A DNA stretch of 64,000 nucleotides, from positions 1-64,000 of the forward strand of contig JAPJBO010000575.1 of assembly GCA_030068145.1 (NCBI GenBank), written 5' to 3'. This document shows positions 51,031 to 61,838 of this stretch, in pieces (position 1 is the stretch's first letter; every line of letters begins with the position of its first letter). This DNA comes from Diplonema papillatum (Eukaryota > Euglenozoa > Diplonemea > Diplonemida > Diplonemidae). The translations under genes and the position numbers were made by a program. The notes beneath the pieces were generated by a model that did no database searches, was not told where the DNA came from, and saw nothing but the letters and a program-made list of their open reading frames with translations.

Positions 51031-51573
51031 CAGCAGAAGGAGGTGGATCTCTCGCTAGATCTGTTGCTGGATCCCGGAATGCATGGTCACTCGGTGTCAG
51101 TACTGTCGGGGGTCCCGAGCAGTGCTTGCCAGACTGGTGAAGTTCCGTTGCTTTTCCCGTCGCCTGCTCGTTTGCGCCTTTCCTGCGGCATCCATGACGG
51201 TTCAGTCGCCCGGATGGCTACGACGGGGCAGCCAGCGCACACGAAGGATGCTGCTACTGTTTGGCTCCCCGGAACTTTTTTTAGTGTTCGACAAATCGAA
51301 TAATAACACAGGTGTGATTATTCGACCCCCCCTTTACCGCTACTAAGGGGCGTCCAAAAACCTTCCCGTTTTGTAAGATCTGCCACATAGGGCTGGCACC
51401 ATTTCTTGTTCGTTCCTACCCAGTTTTCAGTAGCCGGCACCACCGCCAGACAGTCAACTACTGACCCACACGCCGGCGGCATCTTCTATGCCGATACGGG
51501 GGTAAGACTGAGCGGTGTTTGCACTCAAACGAGCCGAGTGCGGTAGCCCGTGACAGCATTCGGATTAAAACGT

Positions 51574-51665
51574 TCCTGGGGGGAAAATCTTAGTTTAATG
51601 TTTAGGCAGGACACTGCCTCTCATGCATGTTTGATGCTAGCATCAAGTCTTCTTAGAAGAAGATG
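51574..51665. repeat. Dispersed repeat family U
   Basis: GGGGGAAAATCTTAGTTTAA ... CACTGCCTCTCATGCATG ... CTAGCATCAAGTCTTCTT recurs at 58310-58385, and in pieces at 6800-6835, 18905-18960 and 19070-19110. The class is unknown. Confidence 0.65.
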
Positions 51666-51734
51666 TTGTACTGAAAAGGGATGCAAACATAGAATAGAGG
51701 GAGAGGGGTGCGAGGCGACGCATGGTGGCAACTA

Positions 51735-52377
51735 CACGGCGAGGTCCAGCCTCAGAAGCTGGAGCTAAAGACGGTGTGCCCACGAAACGCGGAGTGTGCC
51801 CTTTTTGTGCGGTCGACGATATACGTCGTTCTGATACCTGGCGACTTTGTTTCTTATTTTTGTCAACGTTCCTTTTTAGCTGTAACACGTGTGCTCTCCA
51901 AGGAGGTAGTTACTTGTGTGTGCGAAGGACCTGTTTTGTATCTTTACATGGCAGGTTCCAACGCTGCCAACTTTCTTTTTTGTACTGACATGTCCAGCGT
52001 GGTATGTTGTTCCAAAAATATGCCTTCGCTCTTTCGCTATCCTTTCAAAAACTGTTGCGTTGACGCATCCTCACTTTTTTTTTTTTTTTTGAGCAGGCCG
52101 AGTTTGGGCCCGCTCTTCAGGTTGTTCTTCTTCTCTTTCACCTGGTATGTCTTGAGTTAGGGATCTCCATGTGAAGCACGGACATGTAAACTGTGACAGT
52201 GACATGATCTTGAGTTTGGTGTTGGTTCGCTCATTGCTCAGGCTTGCATTTTTGGAACACATTGCAATGTCTCGAAAAAAAAACACGCGTGTAAATCCAC
52301 ACCCGAAGAGCGGGTGTGACACCCGCTTTTTCAACTCCAGCTTTAGCTCCAGCGTCTGAGGCTGGACTCCACCGTGT
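51735..52377. mobile_element. TIR element of the CACGGTG family, about 640 bp
   Basis: The left end CACGGCGAGGTCCAGCCTCA (then GAAGCTGGAGC) and the right end, read in reverse (CACGGTGGAGTCCAGCCTCA, then GACGCTGGAGC), are inverted repeats of about 30 bp. Inside lies copy 2 of the 250-bp duplicated segment. A TA precedes the left end; the right side reads TT. It is non-coding. Confidence 0.65.
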
Positions 52378-53106
52378 TGACCGAAAGCCACAAGCCAGGT
52401 AAAAAAAAGACCGAATCCACTGGAAAAAAAGAAGTTCAGCGCAAGGACCTTTTAAGATAGAGGATTACAGAGAAAAGGACGTCGGCATCCTTGCTTTCTT
52501 TTTTTCCTTTTTGGAGGCGCGGGGGGGGAAGCTCTTTCCGGTTCTGCTTCAGGTTCTTGTTTCTTGCTTGCATTTTTGTTAGAGTGAGCCATTGCATCTG
52601 CTTTGCCCTCAACAGAAATGTCTTTCCGACAGCCCTTTATAGAGTGAAAGGTCGCTTGGAGGTCCAGGCGTATAAATAAAGTCTTCGTGTGACTCTCGGA
52701 GGCTTTTATTCGGCATACAGGCGGTGATTACACGTTGCAGGGAGTATCCTCTTTGCCGTTCGGCTTCGGGGCCAACATCCACACTCCTCATCATGGTGCC
52801 GTAGTGCCCTACTTGGTATCGTTTTACCGACACCTCTCCCGTGTGTTTTTTAGAGTGAAAAATCGCTTGAGAATTTTTTTCTTAATAGTACACCTGTACT
52901 GACGGGAACATTTCCGGACAACAACGGTTGCACATGAAAGAGAAAACGAAGCCAACGAAAAAGTGCTCATATAGGAAACCCCCCCCAGAGAGAGGTTTAT
53001 GCCCTGTACACGCCAAGAAAAATGTTTGCCTTATCATTTTCATCACCTTCGGTCAGTTGATGCGAATCGTCTGCTGCTTCGTTTTCAGTGCACGCCCCAA
53101 CTCCGG

Positions 53107-53505
53107 AAATGTTCTTTGGGGTGGGGGGGATGGCTCATTGCGGGGGGATAAAAGATGAGTGTCAGGCACGGCTGAAAGAAGAACAAGAAAACGGCCGCTC
53201 CTGGTACGTCACGGTCAACCACAGCTTGCAAAGCTTGAGTCGGAGGCAGCACAGTGCCACAACCCCGTCCGCTCTGCCCTGCGGCTGACCGTCTCGACGA
53301 GCTTGTGTTTCAGCGCGAGCGCCAAGCCCCAAGGTGCGCCAAGCCTTGATGCTTTAGTTTGGGAAATCGGTAGCCACTTGGCCCGTAGGCCCGTGGCTTG
53401 CTCCCGTGTAGCAGGCTTTCCCTGGTACCAATGTTCTTTGGGGTGGGGAGGATGGCTCATTGCGGAAGAGTAAAAGATGAGTGTCGGGCACGGCTGAAGA
53501 AAAAA
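53107..53505. repeat. Family R copy between two 75-bp direct repeats
   Basis: AATGTTCTTTGGGGTGGGG through GAGTGTCAGGCACGGCTGAA (53107-53180) is repeated at about 53430-53505, directly on either side of a full family-R unit (53181-53430). The flanking repeat is far longer than a normal target duplication, so recombination or a local tandem duplication is likely. Confidence 0.75.
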
Positions 53506-53689
53506 AAAAACAGCTGTGCCTTTCCAAGTTACGTTTGCCGCTCCAATAATGGTCGGTTTCCGGCTGACCGGTCCAAGTTTGAATGGTTAACTGGCGGGTC
53601 ATGATTTTGCAACCGCCGGCTACGTGGGGGAGACAACGCGCCAGGACTTTCGCTCCGTTGTCGGCCTCAGAGAAAAGACGTGTGGTGCG

Positions 53690-54150
53690 CTTAAGGTTCG
53701 AGGGGGGGAGAATCTTTCCCCCTATGTGCGGCGGGCAAAAGAAATAGCCTCACTACTGGACTTGGCGACACCTGGCTGTGCGGCCTTGGCGACTTGTGGG
53801 CCCTGCATGTGGACCAACCTGTGGCAAGCAGGGGAAAAACCGTACACCGCGAGAGTAGGAAAAAGTAGAAGGGAAACTATTATTTTATTAAACTGTTGAC
53901 CGCACTACCCTGAGCCCAAATCCTGGACGTGGTTTCAGGTGGAAAATTTGGCAAATGATCATGATCAGAAGGTCCTACTTGGGCAGTTCACTTTCCTCAT
54001 ACATTGCACGTGGCTAAAAATAAATCAAAGTCCACATGTGGTACCTGTGGATCCACAAGCGGTGGAAGCACACGCGGGGGGAAAAAATCCACAAAAAAAG
54101 TAACGTCTGGAAATCCACACATTCCACACGTGGAGCGTAAGCCCTGAATC
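53690..54150. repeat. Cluster of families T, X and CACGTG element
   Basis: Family T occupies 53690-53850, family X 53885-54010, and the uninterrupted CACGTG-type inverted-repeat element 54020-54150. The last serves as the empty-site reference for the nested insertion at 38960. Confidence 0.6.
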
Positions 54151-54571
54151 AACTTGAACGCGCTGATGTACAAGATCTGATGCTAGCGCCTCGACCCGTC
54201 AGCGAAGGACTGTAGACTTCGTGGGCACTAAATATGTGAACGATAGGCTTTGTCGCAAGGCCTTCGGACTCAGCGCGTCGGAAAGTTTCGAGATCCTTGT
54301 GAAGGTTGGTCGGAGCACAACGTCAAACCTGTTGTCTGCACACAGGACAGCGATGTGAGTCTGGTTCACTCTCACGTAGCTGTTTGTCGCTGGTCACAAC
54401 CAGTGCTACCCGTGCTCGCGTAGCATGGGCACAGGGACCGTAACTACTGTGTCAGAGCCATCGGCCTTTGTCGGGCAGGGAGGAGGGAGCAATTCAGAGG
54501 GGAAATATGATCGGCTTTTTGGTTGGTTGACATTTTTTGGACTCCCCCCCCCACGACAGCAAGTGACAGCG
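54151..54571. other. Intergenic, no gene recognised
   Basis: A GCACACAGGACAGCGATGTGAG-like piece (about 54335-54360) is related to 59745-59775 and 6340-6370. Nothing else is seen. Confidence 0.4.
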
Positions 54572-54752
54572 TACACAGTGAGTCCAGCCTCAGAAGCTGG
54601 AGCCAAAACTGGAGTTATAAGCACGGGCGGCACCCCCGCTTTTTGGGTGTGCTATCACACGCGTTTTGCTGTTGTGCATCCGCTCTTCTGTGTGGTGTGA
54701 CTCGGGCACACCCTCTTTGGCTCCAGCTTCTAAGACTGGACTCCACCGTGTA
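54572..54752. mobile_element. 181-bp MITE, CACGGTG family
   Basis: Inverted ends CACAGTGAGTCCAGCCTCAG (then AAGCTGGAGCC) and, in reverse, CACCGTG-complement CACGGTGGAGTCCAGTCTTA (then GAAGCTGGAGCC) extend over about 35 bp and are bordered by TA on both sides, as in Tc1/mariner-type elements. It is non-coding. Confidence 0.75.
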
Positions 54753-55737
54753 GCCCACCCGGAGGCAGTAGTTTCCTTTTGGCAGGCTTTCTCTACCAGC
54801 GGGAGTTGTTTGGTTACTTTTGTTTTCCTTTTTTTCTTTCACCAACGACAGCGGATTGGTTCCTTCTCGGTAGGGTCTCTACCGTCCGGCAGTTGCACGG
54901 GTTTGGAAATGATAAGCTTTTCTTTGATTTTCTTTTTGTGTGTTTTTTTTTTTTTTTTTTTTTTTTTGATTGAAGCAGTGCTCCCGCTAAGTCGATAGCC
55001 GGCTTTTTCATAACGCCATTTGTGATGCAGACTCCAATAGCACCGAAATGGGTAAACTTAGACTCTGACACTTTAGTTCGTGACGGTGGGCCGTGGGTGG
55101 TGTGGTTTCCATGTTGCTGTACGAGAGATTCTACCAACTTAGGACATCCGGAAGTACGGAGTACAGTACAGTGTTGTCTTCTCTCACTTCTTCTCGTATT
55201 CGTAAGCCGCATCCAGTCCGCCGCACCACCATTCACATGCCTACCAGGTGCCCAAGGTCAGCCACTCGCCCTTTCTGCTCAAGAAGCACACTCCGAGAAT
55301 AGGAAACCAAGTTTTTATTTGGCCACACTACCCTCCCCATATCTTGGACGTGGCTTCAGGTTGCGACTAATCGTGGTCAGAGGTTTCTACTCGGCGGTTC
55401 AGTTTCTCACACACGTGTTGTCGGCGATGACCGCTTATCGGGTGTCGTTTTTGTGTTTCCGACGATTCCATATGGTTTTTTTTTTTTTTTTTTTTGGTAT
55501 CGTCCCGCACGGTTTTCGACAACTCTTCGTGTCACAAGAAAGCTCCGCTACTTCCTCAGCGGGGCGCTGGATAAAAAGATTCTCGTTTCGGAACCGTACT
55601 TGGTACGGAACTGTGGCATGCCTTCCTCTTAACTTCGCAGAAGCGGCGGCCTCCTCGAGCGTTTTCCCCAGGCAGGAGGGAAAAAGCAGAGTGTCCCGGG
55701 GCCGCCTTTGAACCCGGTTTGAGCGAACAATTCGGTG
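54753..55737. other. Intergenic with a family X copy
   Basis: Family X lies at about 55320-55420. A poly-T run of about 25 bases lies at 54943-54967. No exon is recognised. Confidence 0.4.
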
Positions 55738-57179
55738 CAGGGTTTTTTCTGGGGTGGGCTGGAGTGGGGATTTTCCCCACTCCAGATTCTTGGCGAAAAT
55801 CTGAGTGGGCTGGAGTGGGTTTTTTTTTTTTCTGTTCATTGCAGCATCGCCAGAAAAGCTGCGACCCCACATCGCAACGCAATCGCTCCAGAAGTGCGAA
55901 AAAAGGGGCAGAAAAAAGAAGAGAAAGGAAGAAAGAAAAAAAGACGAGACAGGCAGGAAATGCAGCACGTGTTGACAACCAACGACGAGACCCACCTGAG
56001 AGAGTACAGAACGAGCCCCTGTGCGGCGCCGACGAAAACGAGATGACACTGGAGGAGGTTCTCAACGGCTTCGTAATAGGTACCAGGAACCGGGATGACA
56101 AGGCGGCAGAACGGGCATCGTGGCAACCAACAAAGACCTGCAAATCGGTACCCGACGACTACGCAAAATCGCCATCCCGTACTACAATTGGTACATATCC
56201 GAGCACGCAAGCGGGAAGACAGTCGGCAAGCAATCGTGGTCCCTTTACCATGCTGCGACTGGAAAGGTTTACTGTGAGAAGCTAGTCGAGCAGCTCAAAA
56301 CCCGGTTCAAGGATTACGGTATCGTGAGTGTGCTGGCTCTCTTTGACCCAAAGTACGCGTTCGGACACGACTGCGATAGTGATGCAGCATTGATCGACAC
56401 TTTCGTTGAACACTTCACAACGTGCAAAACGGTCCAAGTGACAGGAAAAGAGGACAGACATTTCCAGCCGATGTGGAGTGCTGCCCAGGGTCGGGGTGTG
56501 AAGCACGAGCTACCCCAATTGCTCAAGACCATTCAGATGACCAAGGAAAGGTGCACAGATCCCGAGGCTTTCAGCTTTCAGGATGCCTTGCTTTATGCCA
56601 TGAAGCACGAGGCGCAAGCACTCCCACGTGCAGTCTCCGCCATGCGGTTGGTCGCCACTTATCCCTCAGGGACGAGTGCTGTTGAGCGATCATTCAGTGT
56701 TCTCAAAGACACCCTGGATCTTTTAAGGAACCGGCTCACGAGCGGACATTTGGATATGATCCTGCGCATCCGTATCGAGGGTCCACCAGAGCTTTCGATG
56801 GTCTTTTTGGAGAAGGTTGTTGACCGTTTTGTCGAGATGGTCCCGAGCCGTCGCCTAAACTTTGTGCAGGCGAAGGCCGATTCTGCATAGTGGGATCTGT
56901 CCCAGGTTGTTCCACGACTATCATTCCTAAATGCAGCACCCGTTTTTTTGTGACTCAACCCTCGTTCACTCCCTTCCTGCTGTGGCAACTGAACCCATGT
57001 GAAGACAACGAACTAACCGGCCTAATAGGCACCAGGAGAACGTCGAACTAAGCTGCCTTGGGGGAAAAGCCCGCAGCCAGCACCACAAAGCGCAATTTGC
57101 GTGTATTGCTTGGCAATTCGGCTCGTCGAAAAGTTTCCCCACTCCAGCTCGAAAATTTGAAATCCTAGAAAAAACCCTG
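55738..57179 (+). mobile_element. Reduced hAT element with 5-bp target duplication
   Basis: Ends are CAGGGTTTTTTCTGGG at 55738 and, in reverse, CAGGGTTTTTTCTAGG ending at 57179, with CGGTG directly outside both ends. Further GGCTGGAGTGGGGA-type repeats lie inside the ends. The element is 1.44 kb, much shorter than the 3.3-kb hAT at 44790, and has unrelated ends, so it is a different family. A 5-bp duplication fits the hAT5-like groups more than the 8-bp groups. Confidence 0.8.
56120..56890 (+). CDS. hAT transposase C-terminal portion, truncated
   Basis: About 256 codons with the hATC dimerisation region: MRLVATYPSGTSAVERSFSV, then LKDTLDLLRNRLTSGHLDMI, ending RFVEMVPSRRLNF. No ATG lies at the start of the open stretch, and the upstream frames overlap, which fits loss of the N-terminal zinc finger and RNase-H-like core, with a frame change near 56095-56120. 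It is not expected to be an active enzyme, but it could be moved by a related intact copy. Confidence 0.7.
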   Translation: MATNKDLQIGTRRLRKIAIPYYNWYISEHASGKTVGKQSWSLYHAATGKVYCEKLVEQLKTRFKDYGIVSVLALFDPKYAFGHDCDSDAALIDTFVEHFTTCKTVQVTGKEDRHFQPMWSAAQGRGVKHELPQLLKTIQMTKERCTDPEAFSFQDALLYAMKHEAQALPRAVSAMRLVATYPSGTSAVERSFSVLKDTLDLLRNRLTSGHLDMILRIRIEGPPELSMVFLEKVVDRFVEMVPSRRLNFVQAKADSA

Positions 57180-57199
57180 CGGTGCAAAAAAAAAAAAAA

Positions 57200-57390
57200 T
57201 AAGAGCTCGTCACTCGCACAACCGCGGCTGATACAAAACTAATGATGATGATGATGATGTGAAGAGAGAGTTGTTTTCGTTGAACGCAGTGCCTGATCGT
57301 TTTTTACGTAAAGCTGGATTCAGGACGCAAGTGAAAACGCCACGGTTTGCGGCGACGAGCTTCTCATTTCCTCCAACATTTCATGTTTGG
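57200..57390. repeat. Dispersed repeat family W
   Basis: It is nearly identical to 50270-50460 and begins 20 bp beyond the reduced hAT element. Confidence 0.75.
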
Positions 57391-58309
57391 TAAAAAAAAA
57401 AAGAAAAAACAGAAGAAAAAAAAAAACGAAAACAGTAGACAGAAGAGGGGTTTTGTTGGTTGAACGCGTTTTCACACCACGCTTGTGGTTCGACTTCTTG
57501 TACTTTGCCGCGGGAGTATTGCGGTACAGTCCGGTCGTTCGGAGAGAACTAGGAGGTTAGAGAGGGTCGTTCGGGTGCTTCCTTGTCTTTTTGCAAAGAG
57601 ACGGTCTGGTTTGTCTCCTTCATCAGCGGGGGGGGAAAGTAAAAAGACGGGGGGAGAAGACATTCAGTGTGGTACACATTCCACACGCGCTGGTTGATAC
57701 GGTACCACCTGGCCGCCGACAAAAGACACAGATGTTGACGGTTTTAGAGTAAAAGTTTTAATGAGAGAAAACAACCCCGCTCGCACAGGCTTTCGTGGTA
57801 AATTGGTACGGGCAAGGTGTCCAGAATACGCGAGTCCGATGCATTTCCCTTCAAGGTGCGCGACTGGGAAAGCCCTTGGAAACGACCCCCTGTGTTCCAG
57901 AAGAAGGGGAATTGGGCCGAGAGCATATTTCTTCATCTCGCTCTCCTGTTGTGCAGCGTTGCAGTTGCCTTTCGATACGAATTCAGACGAGAAGAAAGTC
58001 CGTGTGGTAGCACCACTCTTTGCGAGTATAAAAAAACGTTTGCTACGGCAAAGGTTTGTGCGAGCCACCTCCCGTGGAACATGGATACCTAGTCCGGCGT
58101 TTGTGGTAGCCATCGTGGAACCTTGATACTTAGTCCAGCGTGTGTGTGAGTCATGCATCTTGATGATCAAGCCGGCACACCCCGGTCACGGACTGAGCCC
58201 AACATGCGCTGGATCATTTGCGTAGGAGTTCAAACTAACCGAGCACCTGTAGACTAATATACAGTTATTAGCCCGGGCAACGCTAACCGGCCTGTGCTGG
58301 TGTGGTAAG
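57391..58309. other. Intergenic, no gene recognised
   Basis: Frames on both strands around 57480-58170 are open but carry no recognisable domain. The sequence is poly-A-rich at 57390-57430. Confidence 0.35.
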
Positions 58310-58951
58310 GAGGGGAAATTTTAGTTTTTGATGTTTACGGAACACTGCCTCTCGTGCATGTTGACTAGCATCAAGTGTTTTTCTTTTTTCTTTTTTAGAG
58401 TTAAAGTTTGCTTGAAATTCCGGGAATTTAGGGTCTCCTTTTTGGGGGGGAGGAGAAGGGGAGCATGGACAAAAGAAAGTCTATTGGACCAATTTAAAAT
58501 TTATCGATTCTCTTCTTTCTGATGTTTGGAGGAAAAAAAAGAGCACAATCTGCGCTAGTAGGCGCCGACTTCACGAACGCCGGTGCGCGGAAGTGTGGGG
58601 CTGGGCAAAAGTAGAAGAGAGTCTCACATTTCGGTGCAGCCCTGCCATGTAGTTGCGTGACTGAACCTGTCCATCATCGAGTGTGCGTTGATCAATTCGT
58701 TTTCGGTCCTATTTCCGGGAACTGCGTCGAATTGCCTGCTGCGTGCGGATTGCCAAACTCGCACCTGTGTGATCTGAAACTGCTACTGTCTATCAGCAGT
58801 CGTAAATTTGTTGCATTAATGTGATTGTCAGGCCTTCGACTACCCTGAGCAACGCACTATACTGTCTATCAGCAGTCTGTCAGCAGGAATGTGAAATGCC
58901 GACAACGTACACGAATGCCGGATGCGCCTTGCGAGACTCCTGCCCGAAGTA
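58310..58951. other. Family U copy, then unassigned sequence
   Basis: 58310-58385 matches 51574-51665. ACTGTCTATCAGCAGTC occurs twice (58784 and 58861). No exon is recognised. Confidence 0.45.
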
Positions 58952-59330
58952 CATGGTGAACTCCAGCAACTTTTGCTCGAGTGAACCCAGACTCTGCACA
59001 CCCTATTTCCGGGTGTGCCGCACCCGCAAATAGGGTGTGAAATAGGGTGTGCACACCCTATTTCACACCCTATTTCCGGGTGTGGTCACACCCGCACTTG
59101 AGGCCGGACTTTAGCTCGAGAAAAAGTTGCTGGTGTTCACCGTGCAATAGAGTGCGCACACCTTATTTCCGGGTGTGGTCACCCGCACTTGAGGCCGGAC
59201 TTTAGCTCGAGAAAAAGTTGCTGGTGTTCACCGTGCAATAGAGTGTGCACACCTTATTTCCGGATGTGGTCACACCCGCACTTGAGGCCGGACTTTAGCT
59301 CGAGAAAAAGTTGCTGGTGTTCACCGTCTT
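58952..59330. mobile_element. Small TIR element of the CACGGTG family with tandemly amplified right end
   Basis: CATGGTGAACTCCAGCAACTT (then TTGCTCGAG) on the left pairs with the right end at 59115-59144. The right half, about 92 bp including CACTTGAGGCCGGACTTTAG and CTCGAGAAAAAGTTGCTGG, is then repeated twice more to about 59330. The inner part holds several CACACCCTATTTC copies in both directions, forming a long hairpin. Confidence 0.75.
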
Positions 59331-59389
59331 CTTAGAGCGCAATCGAGCGAAAAATCGAGCGCAATCTAGTGTAATCGTTTCAGGTTAGT

Positions 59390-59530
59390 GTGTATTTGAT
59401 CAAAGTAACATCAAGGCAGCCCTTACAAAGACCAGCCAAAGTCGTGGGTGCCGGCTTTGATATCATCATGTTTCAAACCCCCGATTGCGCGTAACCTGGA
59501 AGCACCCAGAGGGTGTCGGTGGTACGAAGG
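59390..59530. repeat. Dispersed repeat, inverted mate of 1925-2085
   Basis: Contains GCCCTTACAAAG, TTTCAAACCCCCGATTGCGC and AGCACCCAGAGGGTGTCGG in reverse order and strand relative to 1925-2085. Confidence 0.6.
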
Positions 59531-61012
59531 TGCAGTTGCCCGCAAGTGCACTCGCTGGTGAACATTGTGGAACCACCAGGATACTTTATGAACCACCAGG
59601 CCCCGACACAAAACAAAAGACCAACAACTTGTCGCGTGCGAGAACGTGCGAATGGTATGTGTTCATACACCGTGTCCTGTCTGCGCTGTCTCGGTCCTTT
59701 AAGCCACGGACGCTTTTGGAGGGCCACCGTCAGCGTTGAACCTGAGTGTCTGCAGAGAGGACAGCGGTGTGAGTATGGATTGTCAGGCGACTGTTCGTAG
59801 CTTTTCACAGTCAGGGCCAGCTACTCTACGAGAGCCCGAGCAAATCCATCTCGGGGGAAAAGATTCTACCATGGTGTCTGAGCAATCAGTTAAGAACTCA
59901 GGCGTCCGCCTTCCTTGTGACTGAGACACGCTAGAACGTACTGGCTTGTCTGCGGCCGGCCGGCGGAGCGAAAATGTTTGTTACTATCAAGAGCACGTGG
60001 TGCTTGCACCACCAGAGGAGGGGGGCGGAGGTGAAGAGCGCCGTTGTCTAACAAGCCTTACAAAAGGCAAACACACCTTCACGCTGGGTGGCGTCACAAA
60101 AAAATACCCAGGACGAAAAAGAATAGGCCGGTTCTTGGCCGGAAAAGCTCGCAAGGCGAGCTAAGGAAATGGTTGCACATTCGGCGCAGAAAGAGCTGTT
60201 GTTCATGGTGCAGCTTCGGTGACAGCGGGACGTGTGGTTTTGGCGAGTCAAAAGAGCCTCGACGCAAGTCCGCAGTTCATTTGTAGTTCCAGTCATTAGC
60301 CATGTACCCTACCCTCCCCAAACGGGTACCTAATATGTCCCGTGGAAGACATCTACGGCATCTTTGATTTCATATCATACGTACCGCACCAAGCACAGAG
60401 CTTCTTTCGATTTCCAGATGAGCGTAAAGAAGGTGCGATTAGAAAAACGAGTCGGGTAGTGTGGTGCCGTGGATACTTTCTTTAGAGTGCAAAGATACTT
60501 ATTGGGAGTGGGGACCGGGCGGATGGTAGGGAAGTCTCAGAGGGCCATAGAACTGAAAGTACTTGACGCTGCTTTTTTTTTCTTCTGTTTTGCCCGAAGA
60601 CAGGATCGCGTGGATCGGTCACGTAAGGACAGGGCAGTCAACATTCTTCACAGAATTCTTTCAGGGTTTCTTTCTTTCCGCATTCGAAAAGATCATTGGA
60701 CCGGGAAAACGTTTGGATTTCACTGCAGAAGTGGAACAGCAAGGCTGGCTACGTGCAGAAGCTGAAAGCAAAATAGGCAATCAGGACGAAGCATCCGATG
60801 GGAGTGTACGATCGTGGGCGGAACTGGCAACGTGCGTCGTTTGCGTTGCTGGCAAGTTGGCGCGTTCGTAATTGATTCTTCGTCTTTGACTCCGCTTCGC
60901 AGTGCCCACGTCCGACATACTGTTGGACTGGCTTGCTGTGCGTACTTGCCGGCTAGCTCTGCAACGACTGCTTCGCTCACGGTCTGTACAGTAGACTCCA
61001 CTCTCACAGTTT
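59531..61012. other. Intergenic, no gene recognised
   Basis: A piece at 59740-59790 (CCTGAGTGTCTGCAGA) is shared with 6340-6370. A plus frame at 59946-60164 (72 codons, Lys/Arg-rich end) and overlapping frames are open, but I have no support for coding. Confidence 0.35.
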
Positions 61013-61087
61013 CACTGAGGGAGTTGATGCACCACGAAAGTCGATTAGAGAACTTCACACAGCCTTCAGGGTGTGGTTGGTTCAAGT
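61013..61087. repeat. Dispersed repeat, mate of 15950-16025
   Basis: The 75-bp stretch beginning ACTGAGGGAGTTGATGCACC differs from the other copy at only one or two positions over the shared part. Confidence 0.75.
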
Positions 61088-61236
61088 TTTGTGTGCTATC
61101 AGTTACAAAGACGTGTTCTTACTTACCCCTTTCTTCTAGGCAGTTCTCGTCAGACAATACGAAGGGCAGAAACTCCTTCGCAGCATGCCGGGAACAATCC
61201 ATCAAAACAGGGTTTCCGTAAAAAGGAAAAAAAAAA

Positions 61237-61433
61237 TTAAACGGGTTTTAGACTGTTCTTGTGCTGAGCTGCCGTTGTTTTCTTCGGGAGAAGCAGGGTT
61301 GTGGCTTGCTTTTTGAGTGTCTCATCCTTCGCAGGGCGCGCTGCGGAGGCGGGGGTCCGGGGCATCAAGGCGGTAAGCACCGTGTGCTGCGGCTTGGCAA
61401 GGATGTTCAACGGTGCGCGCCCGTGATGCAATG
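61237..61433 (-). CDS. Possible C-terminal exon, unknown protein
   Basis: After an acceptor-like GATCGATCAG the frame reads LHHGRAPLNILAKPQHTVLT and continues through a Lys/Ala/Thr-rich tail to TAA at 61237, with mostly G/C-ending codons. No family is recognised and the upstream exon is not identified. A competing minus-strand frame (61579-61322) is also open. Confidence 0.3.
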
Positions 61434-61665
61434 CTGATCGATCCCCCGCAGCCGAGCCGACGGCACAATACTTCCGAGAAAGGGGGCGTGGTCGGCAATG
61501 CGGACCGCAAAGGGAGTACGAGCACCAGCTGGGGGCGGTGGTAAGCAGGCATCAACGTTTCCCGACTATTCATCGTCACCTTCAGTCCACAGTGGGGTCG
61601 TCAAACTTCCGACTCGCATTGCCACTGTCCTACAACTCACGGAGGACTCACTCAAGAGTGTTGGT

Positions 61666-61838
61666 GATCCAAAAAGTGAGGACAACCCTCAAACATCAGT
61701 TTTGGCGATCCAAAAGGTGAGGACAACCCTCAAACGTCGGTTTTGGTAATCTAAAAAGTGAGGACAACACTCAAACATCAGTTTTGGCGATCCAAAAAGT
61801 GGGGGCAACCCTCAAACGTCAGTTTTGGTGATCCCAGC
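61666..61838. repeat. 41-bp minisatellite, about four units
   Basis: GATCCAAAAAGTGAGGACAA plus CCCTCAAACATCAGTTTTGGC repeats at 41-bp spacing from 61666, with a few substitutions per unit. Confidence 0.9.

Noticed and set aside
57472-58170. Small protein genes in overlapping frames
   Set aside because: No recognisable domain, start context or splice sites; frames overlap on both strands.
61666-61838. CRISPR-like array
   Set aside because: The units are contiguous 41-bp tandem repeats without unique spacers, in a eukaryotic setting.
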